64,000 nucleotides of DNA from Pisaster brevispinus (GCA_023634235.1 JAMKCF010000020.1:1054001-1118000), one strand, 5' to 3'; positions 11,816-24,020 are shown, counted from the first letter of the stretch. Made by a program: numbers and translations. The notes: generated from the sequence alone by a model not told the origin.

Positions 11816-12500
11816 GAGCCCCAAAAGAGGGCGCTAGAACTAGAAATATCTAGGGCAAGAATCACAACATTACTATTCATTTGTTAGAAAAAAAGAAAGA
11901 AAAAAAAACAATAAAAAAATGCCATGCCATTTAGCAAACATACAAGTACAAATACTCAAAACCTGTTTAATTAGTTACTATGATTAGTAAGTTTGCGCAA
12001 ATTAAGCAGGAGTTTAAACACAAATATCAGGTTAATGTATGAGGTATTCTGAAAACACATGGGCAACAGATGGGAATCAAACATTATTTTATGAAAAGTC
12101 TGTAATTTCCTCAGTACAATAGGATTATTTAAAAGTAATCTCTCTATATAAAAAAATGTTTTGTTTAAATCTTTAAATTAGATACAAAGTAAAAACAAAA
12201 ATGTGTTTTGGAAGTATGGGTTATCAGTATCTAATCTTGAAAACAACTATCACATCAAAAAAGTGCCCAACATTATTTTGTGGACTAACTTGAACTGTAT
12301 GATTTTTTATCTTTAAAATAGTTTCAGATGAATTTAAAGGGTAAAACAATGTCTATGAATGGCTTATTGAACCAGAGAGCATCTATGACCTTAAATTTCT
12401 TTGATGGGCCCACCGGATCACACGTCATAATGGCCTGGCGCTCGCAATTATTTTTCTTATTAATTCCCAGACCCTATATTGTTGTCCTGGGTAGACCACT
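11816..12500. other. Non-coding, AT-rich
   Basis: Poly-A-rich stretch near 11880-11925 and otherwise unremarkable AT-rich DNA. Confidence 0.5.
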
Positions 12501-12600
12501 GGCTGTGTAGCCTTGATCAAGGCAGGCCAGTGACACATGGAATTATGAATGGCTGTGTAGCTATGTCAAGGCAGGTCAGTAACACATGGAATTATGAACT
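12501..12600 (+). repeat. Two tandem copies of a 50-bp unit
   Basis: 'ggctgtgtag' starts at 12501 and again at 12551. Both units continue with 'caaggcaggycagtracacatggaattatgaa'-like sequence, differing at a handful of positions. Confidence 0.85.
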
Positions 12601-13531
12601 CTCAACCAGTTACTGCATTAGTCCCATGGCTTCATGAAAAATAAAGTGACACACCGAACTAAAGCACCAAACTTAGCAAACTTGTTTTAGGGGTCCCAAA
12701 GAAGCATATTAGAGGGGGTGCCCGGTCTCTCATCTCCAGGTCTGTAATCTAAAGGGATCAACTTTTTCCACAGAGCTCTACCTGAACTTGAAAAAGAAGC
12801 TGCAAGGTCTTTTCAGACCAAACAAAAATCTTTTTCAAGTTTTTTTAAGGTTGTTAATACCCAGGGAGTCAATATAAACTCAACTTTCAATTAATCAACG
12901 GCCGATTCAGTTTCGGAGTTGGCAATTAAATTTTCTCAAACAAATGCTGCACTGATCGCTGCAACAGCTGTTGCAATATCAAATTGTACATCACGTGATC
13001 GTGTACTTCTCTCAAGAAAAAAAAACAGATCATCAGCCATTTTGTTTTTGCTTGGGCGACAAATAGTTGAAAGTTTAAGGTCGATTTTTTTTACCTTTAT
13101 GTGTGAACAATCAATGTGTGTGTTTACATAGAGCTGAGGTAAGCTGGTTTGTGTATGGTTGTTGATTAAAAGGAGGGAGAAAATGCAATTTGGATAAAAA
13201 AACTGTAAAGAATGTGCCATGAATGTGATGATTTTGTCCTCCGTCTGCTGACAAAAAGCAACATATCTATTTTTTACATAGGCCCTACGGTGCCCATCTC
13301 GTAACCTTTTACGGTCTGATTTCTGATGTTTTCCAAATTAAAAAAAGAAAGCTTAATGAAGAACACTTTGTTTAAATCACTTGCCTGTTCGATTTCTTAA
13401 TTAATTTTCAATAGGTTTGGCTTTAATAACAAGGGAAAAACAACGTTTTTGTCAATAATATTTAAAAAAATTTACTTCCATTTCAAATCCCGTTTTCTGT
13501 TTCAAGGGGTAGATTCGACGAATTCCATCTG
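12601..13531. other. Non-coding, nothing recognised
   Basis: Overlapping open frames on both strands at 12919-13220 are mutually exclusive and have no domain. No RNA or repeat feature seen. Confidence 0.45.
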
Positions 13532-13551
13532 TTTTCCGCGATCGCGGAAAA
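13532..13551. repeat. Perfect 20-bp palindrome
   Basis: 'ttttccgcgatcgcggaaaa' equals its own reverse complement. It is GC-rich in the centre, unlike its surroundings. Function unknown. Confidence 0.8.
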
Positions 13552-13910
13552 TCATTGGCCCTACTTTTGTTGTAAATTTTAATGATATACGGAAGCAGCC
13601 CTCTATTGGTGAAAAATTGATAGGCAGTATTATAACACCACATGAAATCTTTAAAATAATGATGTCATGAAACATTCAACTTTTTTTCATGGGTTTTTTA
13701 TAAGCATTTATTTACAGAGTCTGAAATTTATCTAAGTACCCATATGCTCCAATTTGAACTGATCTGATTAAAGGGGCACACCGGCTTCGTTGGGCTATTT
13801 GGGCTACAAAATAGGCTTAAATATGACTTCAAAGGTCTTCCAGGAATGGAGAAGAACGGTTCCTAAAAGAAACCATCAAATTTTGCCGTTTTTGAGCATT
13901 TTTCAAAAAA

Positions 13911-13970
13911 CGAAGGTCACGTGATTTATCCGAACCAAAAAAGTGGTTCGGATAAATCACGTGATCTTCG
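13911..13970. repeat. Long hairpin, 27-bp arms
   Basis: Arms 13911-13937 and 13944-13970 match at 26 of 27 positions around a 6-base loop. Each arm contains TCACGTGA, itself a palindrome. Confidence 0.85.
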
Positions 13971-14720
13971 GAGATAGTTTTACTTCCAGCCGTATAAAAG
14001 TAAATTACTGAACCAAACTTAAATCTGTTTTTTTTATATTATTCATGAGTATTTGACAAAAAAGACTATGTATTCAGATTATTGATACAATTTGTAAATA
14101 ATGTTGAAAAATCGAACGTAAGATTCGCATTCAGAGAGTCCGTGCAACCGAAGCGTGTTTTACGGCACACCAGCGTGGGAGCTAGCGGAACGTAAACCTT
14201 GGGGCATATCCTGTATAGCCAGTGCCGTGTCTCGTGGGGCCAGAGAGACAAGCCCCGGGCATGAACTCCCCAGCTTGCCGGTCTAGCCGTGAGCTTGGGA
14301 GCTTGTCGGAGGGGTAGGGAGCCAGACCAACAATTACGGTTTTTTTTAGGAGGGTTTTAGTCTGATACCCTAGCTATTATCCCCTAACTATTACAACCTG
14401 TTGCCTGCGCTACACACGCGGGACGATGACGGGGAATATTTATCCTATACAGCTGGATACTTCTATGATAGCTGCACAATGTCCACCCCCCCCAATTGCT
14501 GCTTTTGCTGGCTTTCCCTTTGGATTTATCGTGTGTTTTGTTTTTACTTTTTAATTTTCGTTGGACCATGATTTTCTACCTCCATGGTTGGATTACATTC
14601 TGGGTGTTTTTCCTTGCGATGTTTTTTGTACCGATCCTTGGATGTCGAAGCCTCTCCATTGCAAGTACACAGAATATAGTACGTCATCGTACACAGAATC
14701 CGGGTGCTTTTTGCGATCGT

Positions 14721-14769
14721 AACCAATAACTGTTTCAATGGCAAGTTCAACCGAAACAGTTATTGGTTT
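14721..14769. repeat. Hairpin, 16-bp perfect arms
   Basis: 'aaccaataactgtttc' (14721-14736) pairs perfectly with 14754-14769 read in reverse complement, around a loop of about 17 bases. Confidence 0.8.
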
Positions 14770-14828
14770 ATACGACCGCGAGCGGACTTCGACTAGGACT
14801 GACCAAGAGCAAGGAACCTTGCTCTATA

Positions 14829-14946
14829 AGCCTTTTTGAGATATGGCGGACACAATACTACGGCACTATTATAGGTTTGGGTAAATTTGTATACACCCAA
14901 ATCACACGGTGTACTCCTATAGTGTCCACCATACCTCAAAAAGGCT
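14829..14946. mobile_element. Nested palindromic MITE, about 118 bp
   Basis: Arms 14829-14853 and 14922-14946 match inverted at 23 of 25 positions, starting 'agcctttttgag'. An inner pair of inverted 'ggtttgggt'/'acccaaatc' sequences extends the fold. It sits inside the 1.5 kb TTAAAGG element. Confidence 0.75.
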
Positions 14947-15286
14947 AATGGACTGACGTCCGTTCACGTCTGGTTTTTTTTTTACACGTGAATTTGTGCT
15001 TGATAGATATGAAGTCTGGGTCCTCATGCCTCGTCATTGTTATAATTGATACATAAACAGAGCACCAGTCTACTTACAACATTGCGCAACATTGTCACGT
15101 AAACTTGACAGTTGCAACGGCTGGAAAAGCGTACAAGCTGACCTTTGACCGGGTTTTGTTTTTTTCACATTTTTCGTTAATTACGTTATATTTGGATGAT
15201 TTTTTTTTTACAACAACCATTTAAAAATTGTTGTGTCATTCCACATTACTATATTAGGTAAACAGTAAGCCGGTGTGTCCCTTTAA

Positions 15287-15597
15287 GATGAAGAATTTCA
15301 CATCTCGAGAGCAAGTTTGTGCTCAACACATTGAGGGTGCCAATGAATGATTTCCCTTGTATCGCATCGCATTTTGCGATGCAATTGGAGCGAGTTGCGA
15401 TGCAATTTTACAAAGTTCATCGCACAAGGTTTAGGATTCACATTTACCTAAGCTGTGGCGGTGGGTTCGAGGAATTGCCTTTTGTTTAGCGTGATGTCCA
15501 TCAACCTAAGACTAGAGCAAGGGAAACAATCATATCTAGCACGACGCTGCGCTGTGATCAACATTCCCCCACACATGATGAAAACAGCATCGGCAGG
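15287..15597. other. Non-coding spacer with short inverted repeats
   Basis: 'tgcgatgcaatt' occurs twice and 'cgcatcgcattttgcgatgc' can fold on itself near 15362-15395. No gene. Confidence 0.4.
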
Positions 15598-16110
15598 GTT
15601 CGAAATTAATGGTCGCCAAATGCGAGTGAAAACAGCGGCGGGCGAGTCAAAACCCTTCCTTTACTAGCCCGCCAGGCTAGTCAAAAAATTGTTCCTTTTC
15701 ACAATAAATGAGGGGTACAGTTGTAAAATCCCAAAGAGAGATTATTTTTAAGTTCGTAAAATGGTTTAGCAAGTCTTAGTAAAACACGCATGCACTTAAC
15801 CACATGGTAATGGTAGTGAGTATCCAACGTTCGCTGGCTCGCCCGCACGCACGCACACAACACATGGTGTATTGTGCAGTACAACAGCAGGTCCAAAGTC
15901 CATCCTAATCAACATTCCGCACGCTGTGATTGGCCCGTCAATTAATTCATATTCATAAGAAAGCTTGGCTAGCCTCCAACTCGATACACGTTCACGAGTC
16001 GAGTAAAGAATTGAAGCACAATGTGGTGCACGCCCGCGGATTCTGTACTATACACAGCGTTGGGTTAAGGCTATTCAAGCATCGACAACTTTCGCCGATA
16101 GAGGGCGTTG
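15598..16110 (+). repeat. Dispersed repeat family R, copy 1
   Basis: Aligns in the same order with 20600-21175 and in part with 36395-36650. Shared wording includes 'agtgaaaacagcgg', 'cctttactag', 'caaagagagat', 'gtgcagtacaa', 'caacattccgca', 'gattggc', 'aagaaagctt' and 'gagtaaagaattg'. Non-coding. The conserved inverted CCAAT sequence (ATTGG) is common in promoters, but a regulatory role is only a guess. Confidence 0.75.
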
Positions 16111-17456
16111 CAGGGCAAAGTTCATTGAATTTTTTCTCAATGTGTGTCGTCCATCGATCGTTAACACAAAGATTTCATTGCAAAGGAAGTTCTATAAAAC
16201 CGATTCTCAAATCACAAATCCAAGAAAATGGCTGTTGATGAAAACAAGTACTATTCAGGCAGAAAATAGGGGATAAGATCGTCAAAAAAAAAGTTTTTTC
16301 GTAGAGTTTTTTTTTTTTTTTCTGCTACGAAAATTGTGTGCACTTTATACACGGTGGCTAGTTGAAAAACTTGTGGGCAACCCAAAATTTTAGTTGACTC
16401 TAGTGGAAAAAAAAATAAGGGAATAGGCCTATTTCATATAAGTTTTGGAGTGCTTAGTCTTTAATTATAGACATTCTGAAAGTAGCCTAGGCCTGAAATT
16501 AAGCCTTAAAAAAACCCACAAATAAACCTGTGTCACAGGGTTAAATTTTTAAGAATATTTAGGCATTTTAAAATTTGCTACACAAAATTTTTGGACTGCT
16601 ATGCAAAAATTTGGGACCAAATCGTTCCCTGGGTGCACTTTACACAAAGCGGTGATAAATGTTTTTAATCAGTTTCAAGTCCTGGGATGCCTGGATGCCG
16701 TACAATAATTGACATTTTGAAAGAACAATACATTTGATGTCATTTTTGATCTTCCAAAGTGAATCAGGAATTGAACACAAATGTTCAAAAGGTCAAACAA
16801 CATTTAAGGTAAAATATAAATGATAATATGGTACTTTACCAAGCAAAATTGAGACAGGTTCCTTACATAGCGAAATGCTGGGGATTAGTGACATCGTCTC
16901 TTTTTTTTATCTTTGTTGTTCATAACACCGAATGTAACACTCAGAAAATGTTTCAATCAAACATCAAGAACACGCCACTAAATAATTAGCCTGTACCTCC
17001 ATTGAATTGGAAGATAAAACACTAACGTTCTAATTTGAGTACATTATTTGAGAAACCACACGAGCATGTCAATTGTACAACACCTTTACATGTAAACCAA
17101 ATATGAATAAAAATTACAAATTATGAAGCTACAAAAATTGAGTATTTGTATGTCTAGTACTGTCTTAGGCCTATCTCAAGCAAAGAGCCTATCTCAAAGC
17201 AAAGTTGAATCAGTTTGTAATCTGTACTCACCTCAGCACTAAGCACTGTTGAAAAAGATGTCTAAGATACGTCTGCAATCCTGTCAGGATGTTCCTTGTT
17301 TTACAGCAGTCTTATTTCCTGGTGGAACACAGGATTCTTCTATAACAAATACAGAACAGAAACACTTATGTAGCAAGGTTGTACATGTACTGTGCACAGT
17401 GTCCCCAGTTGCTAGATCAATAGAGTACATAGTGAATGTACAATGTACTACAGTCG
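16111..17456. other. Non-coding, nothing firmly supported
   Basis: AT-rich. On the minus strand a donor-like GTGAGT at about 17231 follows open sequence (17232-17310), but no convincing acceptor pairs with it, so no exon is called. Confidence 0.4.
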
Positions 17457-17938
17457 GGGCGCACCCCACTAAGGAGAAAACAGAGTGTCTGCCTCATTAC
17501 TATTTTGTAGGCCCTCAAAAAATTATCTATTAGACAGATTTGAGAGCCTAATTAAAGAGAAAACGAGTACAAAGTTTGCCCAGTTTTGACATGGGGGTTG
17601 TTGACTTCCAATTTAAGGTATTTCAATTGACATAAGCCATGAAATAAATGGTCCTATTTGCTGAGAGGTGTAGGGACATTTTTCAAGATTAATGCTCGGA
17701 CGTTTGGAAATTGCACCGGTGTAGGGGTGTTTTTACATGTATTTGGAGGGGAAAACACTCGACGGGCCCAGGGATTTCCCATATTAAATTGAGCAGGAGA
17801 TAAAAGTTCAACAGTCAATGGATAATTTCTTCTTTACAGTAAAAGGTTGTGAGACCTCTAAGAACTGTTTTTGTATTTTTGAATACTTAGCATTTTGCAC
17901 TGTATGCTTAGGGAGTTTATTTATAGGGTGCACCCTAC
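17457..17938 (+). mobile_element. MITE with GGGTGCACCC-type ends, copy 2
   Basis: Starts 'ggggcgcaccccac' and ends 'tagggtgcacccta'; the end motif is nearly a perfect palindrome. Aligns end to end with 9555-10017. Non-coding. Confidence 0.78.
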
Positions 17939-18853
17939 AGTGTGTTGACAATGAACTTCAGTGTCAAAGGTCATAGAGCTAGGATGTTGAACATCTGCTT
18001 GTCTGGGTTGTTTATCAATGAACATGTACAGTGTAAACAACTCAGTTAGTGCAGTTTGTTACGAACACAATAATAAGTACAGTGATGTTGTCACCCTCTG
18101 AGCCAACTGAATGATAGACCACGAGTGCATTGTTTTTTATGTGCTTTATTTTATTTTGTCACATCACTTTTTCAACCCTTAAAAAGCATTGTGGTGAAAT
18201 GACTACATTGAAAACTTACAATGCGTGTACATCAAGGGTGAGGACGATCACCTTTTATTGAATAGGCTTTAAGGTTTGAAAAGTGAAACAGAAATTAGGG
18301 TCAGCTTTTGAAGAAATCTTTTTTCCCAAGATCTGTGACATTGTTTACAATTTACAGCTTGTTACTCAAGCTTTTATTTATTGAAACTACCTGCAATGGA
18401 TAAAAATTATTTTAAAAAGCACAATGAAAGTTTGCTTTTAACACAATTGCCACACTACATGTACACATTGTAGCTGCTGTGTGAGATGCCTGGAAGTCAA
18501 GATCTACTCTTAAGGTAAACTTGTACACTTTATTGGTGAACACTGAACTCGATTGAACTTCATTGAACTGTGTATGGTGTATATCATTTGCCCTCCAATA
18601 ACAACAGAAGTTTGGTGAGCTGAGGATGCAATGGCTGAGAAATGTACTTCTATAAATTGGGTCAAAATAATTAGTCATTTTATTTGAGTTTGATTTCTTT
18701 AAATCGGACCCAACTAAAATTGTGTTAAAGACTTTTGTATCTGAAAAAAAAGAGCTCCATAAATTGTTTTCTCTTCCAATCAGGAACAACTTGAAGAAAG
18801 CGCTCATAGTGACTATAAGATGTAATGCTAAAAGATCAAGAAAATGGACTTAC
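17939..18853. other. Non-coding, nothing recognised
   Basis: AT-rich; a 131-codon minus-strand frame at 18412-18807 has no domain, does not use splice signals and is judged fortuitous. Confidence 0.4.
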
Positions 18854-18913
18854 CTTGATGGTGTAATGTCATTCTGCAGATTGCTGGAGCTTCAAACCTG
18901 ATCCTGTTTTTGT
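18854..18913 (-). CDS. Candidate 60-bp internal exon
   Basis: The minus strand reads 'cttatattttacag' before 18913 and GTAAGT after 18854, so both splice sites are good. Only one of the three frames is open; it includes RIRFEAPAICRMTLHHQ. Its entry and exit phases (1 and 1) match the candidate first exon at 25766-25727. It may encode protein or be a 5' UTR exon of the TRIM-like gene. In the latter case the open frame would be an upstream reading frame. Confidence 0.45.
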
Positions 18914-20495
18914 CTGTAAAATATAAGAATAGTTTTAGTGACCATCATAGCGTGTAGATAAGATGATTTTGTTTTACCTTAGAAAGTCAGATAAGACGTG
19001 TCTTATACAAAAGAAATTAATGTAGTAGTCGATGGAAACAATGCCACAGAGTGCCATCAACATTCATATGGTGTACTTTCATTAACACATCAATCAACCA
19101 GGCCATGGGCAATTCATCTAATTCGTTGGTCATATTCTTAAGAAAGAAAGAGAAAGGGTATATTATTTTGAAGGGGGCTCATTCAAATTCAACTGTGTTT
19201 GTTTATTGTGATTTGGCAAACCGACGAACTGATCACAGTTTGCCCAATGCCAAGTAAATTAAACAGAATGTGCAATTCTTACGAGTGTTCAAACTTCTGG
19301 GACCAAGTTGTCCCCAAGAACCAATTGAGTTTGACGTGTTACAAGTCTGTTTCTTTTAATACTTTTGTTTTAAAACTTAGTTTATGGCTATTCAAAATAT
19401 TTAATGATGGTGGGGAAGTAAAAACAAACTTTTAGCTTATTTGAGGACTATTAATGAATAGATTTTTTATATCTCAGCATCAAACCTTTTTCTTTGAAAG
19501 GTTTGACACCTAACGTTTTGTCCAAATGAATTAAATAATGGGTTATTGTCATGTTTAATTTTTAAGTACAAAAAAGCAAGTTTTTGGAATTCCTATGCTT
19601 GTAGTCAAAGTGCCGGCTACCGGTTTGGCAAACCGGCTACATCCAAAACCAATAGCCAAAAAAAAAGTGTACTTTATAGATCACTGATTATCAATACAAG
19701 CAACAGGTTTGTACATTAAGCACAGTTACATTTCCAAGGAATAACATTACCACCACTTGATACTCATTTTCATACTTTTTTCTTTTACGTGAAGCAGTCA
19801 CAAAAAAACTACTTTTTTTCTCACACAAGTAGACTGGATACAAAGTGTTATTGGGAAAAATTTGTAAATCTGTTGATGTCCCACGTTGTCAAATAACCGC
19901 TTGAAAAAGGTTTTTTTTTTTGGCACTTTTACAGGTGGACCCGAATTCAGACCCCTGCCAAGTACCCATCAAAAGCGTGATTGGTCTATCCTTATATCAG
20001 GTCACACATATGCACCTAGTTTTTAACCAAATTTTATATAAAAGCAATCAGACATTTCACTTAGGCACTAAGGGGTCTCAAAAATTACGAAAAGTCATTA
20101 CGCAGGCTAAAATGTCAATTTTTAAAGACCTACACCTTGATATTCAGATGACCTGTGCTACTTTTGACAGTATAATTTAGTTGATGGGATACCAGACACC
20201 CTTCAAATTAATTTGTAGCTAAGTATCTTATTTCCATTTGTAGATACAGACCTCTAAAAATGCAGAAGACACAAAAAGTAAATTTGAAGGGGCAGGGCTT
20301 AATTTTTTAGGGGGTCATATCTCCAAAAATTTGAGGAGTAGGATTCTAAATTTGTTCGTGTGTCCATGGCACCTATAGGGGATTGTTTAAAAAAAGAGTT
20401 AGCAAAAACTGAGACAGAGCATGCCAAACTTTTCAGGATTTTAGTTGAGTTGGCACGGAATGACCCGTTGGTCAATATTTCTTTTTATTTACTGG
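18914..20495. other. Non-coding, nothing recognised
   Basis: AT-rich sequence without supported coding or repeat features; small direct repeats such as 'ccggctac' near 19613-19650. Confidence 0.45.
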
Positions 20496-20540
20496 CCCCC
20501 CCCCCCCAAAAAAGAAAAAAATAAATAAATAAATAAAAAA
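20496..20540. repeat. Low-complexity tract: C12, A-rich, (ATAA)n
   Basis: Twelve C residues followed by A-rich sequence and four to five ATAA repeats. Confidence 0.9.
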
Positions 20541-20599
20541 TCCTGGTTATGGTTTAATTTTGAAAGAAAAAAAACCCATCTGTATATCATACAAAAAAA

Positions 20600-21175
20600 G
20601 GGTTCAAAATTAGCAGTAGCCCGGTTGCCAAACACAAGTGAAAACAGCGGTTGGCATGTCAAATCCCGTCCTTTACTAGTAATACATGTACACTGTACTA
20701 GTCCACAATAAATAAGGGGTTTGGTGGTAAAAATCACAAAGAGAGATAATTTGTAATTTCGTAAAATAGTTTGACATGTCTTAATTTTTGCTAGATTTAA
20801 TGTGGCTGCAATCTGCAATTGCGATCGTTCATTTCATTAAACAAATGTTCTAACATGCACATAACCACATAGTGCTGAGTATCCACACGCACCACACAAC
20901 GTTCGGTAGCCTGCCATTCGTCCATGCAAACACAGCACATGGTATAATGTGCAGTACAATACAGTCCAAAGTCAATGCTTTAAAACCAACATTCCGCAGC
21001 CTATGATTGGCCATTGATATTTACGCATTCAAAAGAAAGCTTAGCGTATTCATAAGAAAGCTAAGCTAGACTCCGCCGAGTAAAGAATTGCTGCAAAGTG
21101 TACCACATGCCTGCATATTCTGTACGTTACACAGCTTTGGATTAAGTCTATAATTCAAACATTGACATTTTTTTC
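20600..21175 (+). repeat. Dispersed repeat family R, copy 2
   Basis: Same series of conserved blocks as 15598-16110. It has an extra 60-70 bases near 20790-20850 and a local duplication of 'aagaaagct' near 21034-21062. Confidence 0.75.
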
Positions 21176-21413
21176 CAAAACATCAGCATCTTTTGCCTAA
21201 CATTCGACGGTTGGAAAAATGCTTTGAGGCACAAATGGTTCAACAACATTTGCCAAACAGTTGGGAGGATCGTTTGTGTAACGCTTCAATGCCCTTAGCT
21301 TATCTGGTCCTCTGGAGTGCGAGGAGTCAGAACAAAGTGGCTATAATCGGATTACTTTCCCTTGTATTGGGATTATACATGTATGTACCCACTCAAATAA
21401 TGAAAACAATTCT

Positions 21414-21668
21414 GTGGTGGCGTTAGAGGAATGCATAATGCACGTCTATACTTGGTTGTTACAGAATAATCATTTGCTGCAAATTGAGAACATCAAGGTT
21501 GTTATGTCACATATATCACCCTCCATCTCAGTAAGGAACCTGGGGGTTCGGTTTGATTCACACTTGACATTTGATAAGCATATTGCTGAAGTTTGTAACA
21601 ATGCATTTTATTATCTTTTTAATATCCGGCATCTCCATAAAAACTTAACTCGAGCAACGCTGGTCCAC
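21414..21668 (+). pseudogene. LINE (CR1/L2-like) reverse-transcriptase fragment
   Basis: An 85-codon frame contains SVRNLGVRFDSHLTFDKHI followed by VCNNAFYYLFNIRHL and ATLVH. This is the conserved stretch just downstream of the YxDD catalytic motif in CR1/L2/Jockey-type non-LTR retrotransposons. The preceding LEECIMHVYTWLLQNN fits the same alignment. Catalytic residues, endonuclease and the rest of the RT are absent, so it is a dead fragment. Confidence 0.85.
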
Positions 21669-21889
21669 GACATGCCTTAAGACGGTGTTCAATAGTATTC
21701 TGTGCGCAACACTTGGTCCACAATAATCAATGGCTTATCTTTTAGACGTAAACTGTTGGTTATTGTGAGCCAGCGTTGCGCGCAGCATACCATTGATACA
21801 AGCGACGGCGGCCATTTTTGTTATCGGAAGGCGACGATTCCGAATAACGATGGGAATTTATCATTTTTTGCACCTTTTTTTTGCGGAGT

Positions 21890-22904
21890 GGATTTTCTGG
21901 ACCCACCCCGAGCTCACTGTGAAAACAATGAATACATAGAGCCTAATTTTGGCGAGCTCCGTTTTGAAAAGAGAAGTCCAGGTGCATAATTGTGAAGGGG
22001 AAAAAGTTTCGAATAGGATTTTGTACATGATGACCTATGAGGGTCAGGGAGACGATAGCGGAACGAACCGAATAGTTCTAGGAGTACCACGAACCCATCT
22101 GCAAAATGATAGTGCCATCTCGCTGGAAAAAATCATGACAAATTAAAGCGAGAGGAATCTTGCATGACACCAGACTAGAACAAGTGTGACGAACTTGCTA
22201 TGAGCGCGCTTGTGTGTGAGTATTCATAAACGGAGTCAGTACAGGAAGTTACAGAGGAGACGTCAATTTCCATTTTATTTTCACAAATGTCATCCAAGGA
22301 TAAAATCAACAATTCTGAACCCATCGGGCATGTCGGGCTGATAGTTAAGGACACCAGGAATATGTGAGCAAAGATTCAGCTTACCCAATAAGGTAAAAAT
22401 AAAAAGGAAAAATTTCCGCATCCTGCCACCACTTTTCCCCTTATTTTCACCCAAAGGAATATCTCATTTAGGTAAATTAGATACACTGTACGGAAATTTT
22501 TCCATTAAAATAAATGTTGGTATAAAATTGTTTGCATTGGTACGAGAGCTTTATACCCTGGACTCCGTCGCGTTGTATGCAACGGAGGAGTTCAACCTGG
22601 GCTACATACTAGCTAGTTTAGTACTAGTTGCGATGATCGTAACCCTCCATCCTCCCGACGGTCGCAGACCGTTGGGAGGATGGAGGGTTACGATCATCGC
22701 AACTAGTTTAGTACGAGGTTCATTCCGCTATCGTCTCCACGAACCTCACAAGTCATCATAGGTCATTGTAAAAAATCCTATTCGAAACTTTTTGCCCTTC
22801 ATGTTTATGCACCTACCGTTCTTTTTAGACACCAGAGTTCGCCAAAATTAGGCTCTACGTGTTCTTTCTACTCTTATTTAGCTTGGCGTGTGTCCAGAAA
22901 AATC
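21890..22904. mobile_element. Fold-back element with arms of about 180 bp
   Basis: The left arm (about 21890-22070) and right arm (about 22715-22904) are diverged inverted copies. Shared blocks include 'gattttctgga', 'agcctaattttggcga', 'aaagtttcgaataggatttt', 'atgacctatga' and 'gagacgatagcgga'. Smaller inverted repeats ('aaggaaaaatttccg') lie inside. No transposase is encoded; the open frames are within the arms. Confidence 0.8.
22614..22714. repeat. Near-perfect hairpin flanked by an 11-bp direct repeat
   Basis: Arms 22623-22663 and 22667-22707 pair with a single mismatch around a 3-base loop. The hairpin is bracketed by TAGTTTAGTAC at 22614-22624 and 22704-22714, which resembles a target-site duplication. 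It lies near the middle of the fold-back element. Confidence 0.85.
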
Positions 22905-23688
22905 ATTTTGCAACCTAAAAAATGGTAAAAAGAGATCAATTCTTACCGTCACTCGGCTGCCATGCACACCGTGTTATGCTGCATTAGGATGTGTACGAAC
23001 TAACCAACTGTTGTCCGGGACCAGCGTTTATGCGCACGGAGTACCAGTTTGTTTGGTATATTATTGCAAAGGCAGCAAACAGCCGTATGAAAAACATTTG
23101 ACAGCACACGCACGTGGCAAGCACAAGAAAGTTTGCAGACGGCTGTTATACGATATTATTATGTACGGGTTTTCAGGCTGAACTCTGCGCCTGTGACTGA
23201 ACGTCAGGCCACTAACTATTTTTAGGCAAATAACGTTTTATTGATTATTAAAACTATTTCATTAATTGTGTTTACCACCAGTTTAATTTATTGAAACATG
23301 TTACCATTTCGAAAAGGTCGGGGGGGGGGGGGCGACGTTTACCCCCCCGTACGGCCATTTGTTGAGGGCTGTATTATAAAAAGAAGGAGAATCGTGCAAG
23401 AAGTAATGAATAGTCTTGAGGGATAGCTGACATTACAAGGTGCTCGTAGGGTCAAGAAAGCATATAAAATAACAGACGTGTAAATCCTAACAGAATGAAC
23501 TGTAATAGGCCTATATTTATTATAAAACAATTAATACAACAACAATAGCTACTCGTTTCCAGTGTCGTGACCGGTGTCGGCAGCCGCCCACAGCCCCTCC
23601 CCCCATCCTCTAAATAAGAGAGCGAAGAAATGCACAAATGAATGCCCCCCCCCCCATAAACTTGCCTTTGCCCCGCTAGTTCTGCCTA
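22905..23688. other. Non-coding with homopolymer tracts
   Basis: A run of about 13 G near 23319-23331 faces a C7 run at 23342, and there is a C-run near 23643. No gene seen. Confidence 0.5.
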
Positions 23689-23770
23689 TCACTGAACTGA
23701 GTTAGGCAGCTGTTCTCCGTCTCCAACAGTGCATGGAAAATGCATAGTCACTGAACTGAGTTAAGCAGTT
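23689..23770 (+). repeat. Short direct duplication, 58-bp period
   Basis: 'tcactgaactgagttaggcag' and 'tcactgaactgagttaagcag'-type blocks start at about 23690 and 23748, each followed by 'ttctcc'. Confidence 0.7.
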
Positions 23771-23985
23771 CTCCTCTCAGTCTCAGTTTGGAAAAGCATG
23801 ATTTCAAACGAGAAACAGAAGAAAATTTAAACAAAATGACTTACTAGCTCTTGGAAAAGCGCTCCAAATGTAGAATCCTTTCAAGACTTTTATTACGAAG
23901 ACGCACTTTCTAAGAGTGGGGATTTTTCCGCCAATAAAGAAAGAAGATTCGTAGAGTTGAATTCATTTATCGTTAGGGGCGAAGG

Positions 23986-23989
23986 GTGT

Positions 23990-24020
<31 letters not shown>
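23986..24020 (+). repeat. (TG)n followed by a 17-G run
   Basis: About nine TG repeats lead straight into 17 consecutive G residues. Such a tract is length-unstable and can form quadruplex DNA. Confidence 0.9.

Larger units (their letters stand above)
13768..15286. mobile_element. Non-autonomous DNA element with TTAAAGG inverted ends, about 1.5 kb
   Basis: The left end is TTAAAGGGGCACACCGGCTT and the right end is the reverse complement of TTAAAGGGACACACCGGCTT. No transposase frame is present. The interior is unusually rich in hairpins and appears to have collected smaller insertions. The target duplication is not clear. Confidence 0.75.

Noticed and set aside
12919..13220. Genes on overlapping plus and minus frames
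   Set aside because: The frames are antiparallel shadows without domains or splice sites.
18412..18807. 131-codon minus-strand protein
   Set aside because: No domain, low coding character, and no splice signals linking it to the nearby 60-bp exon.
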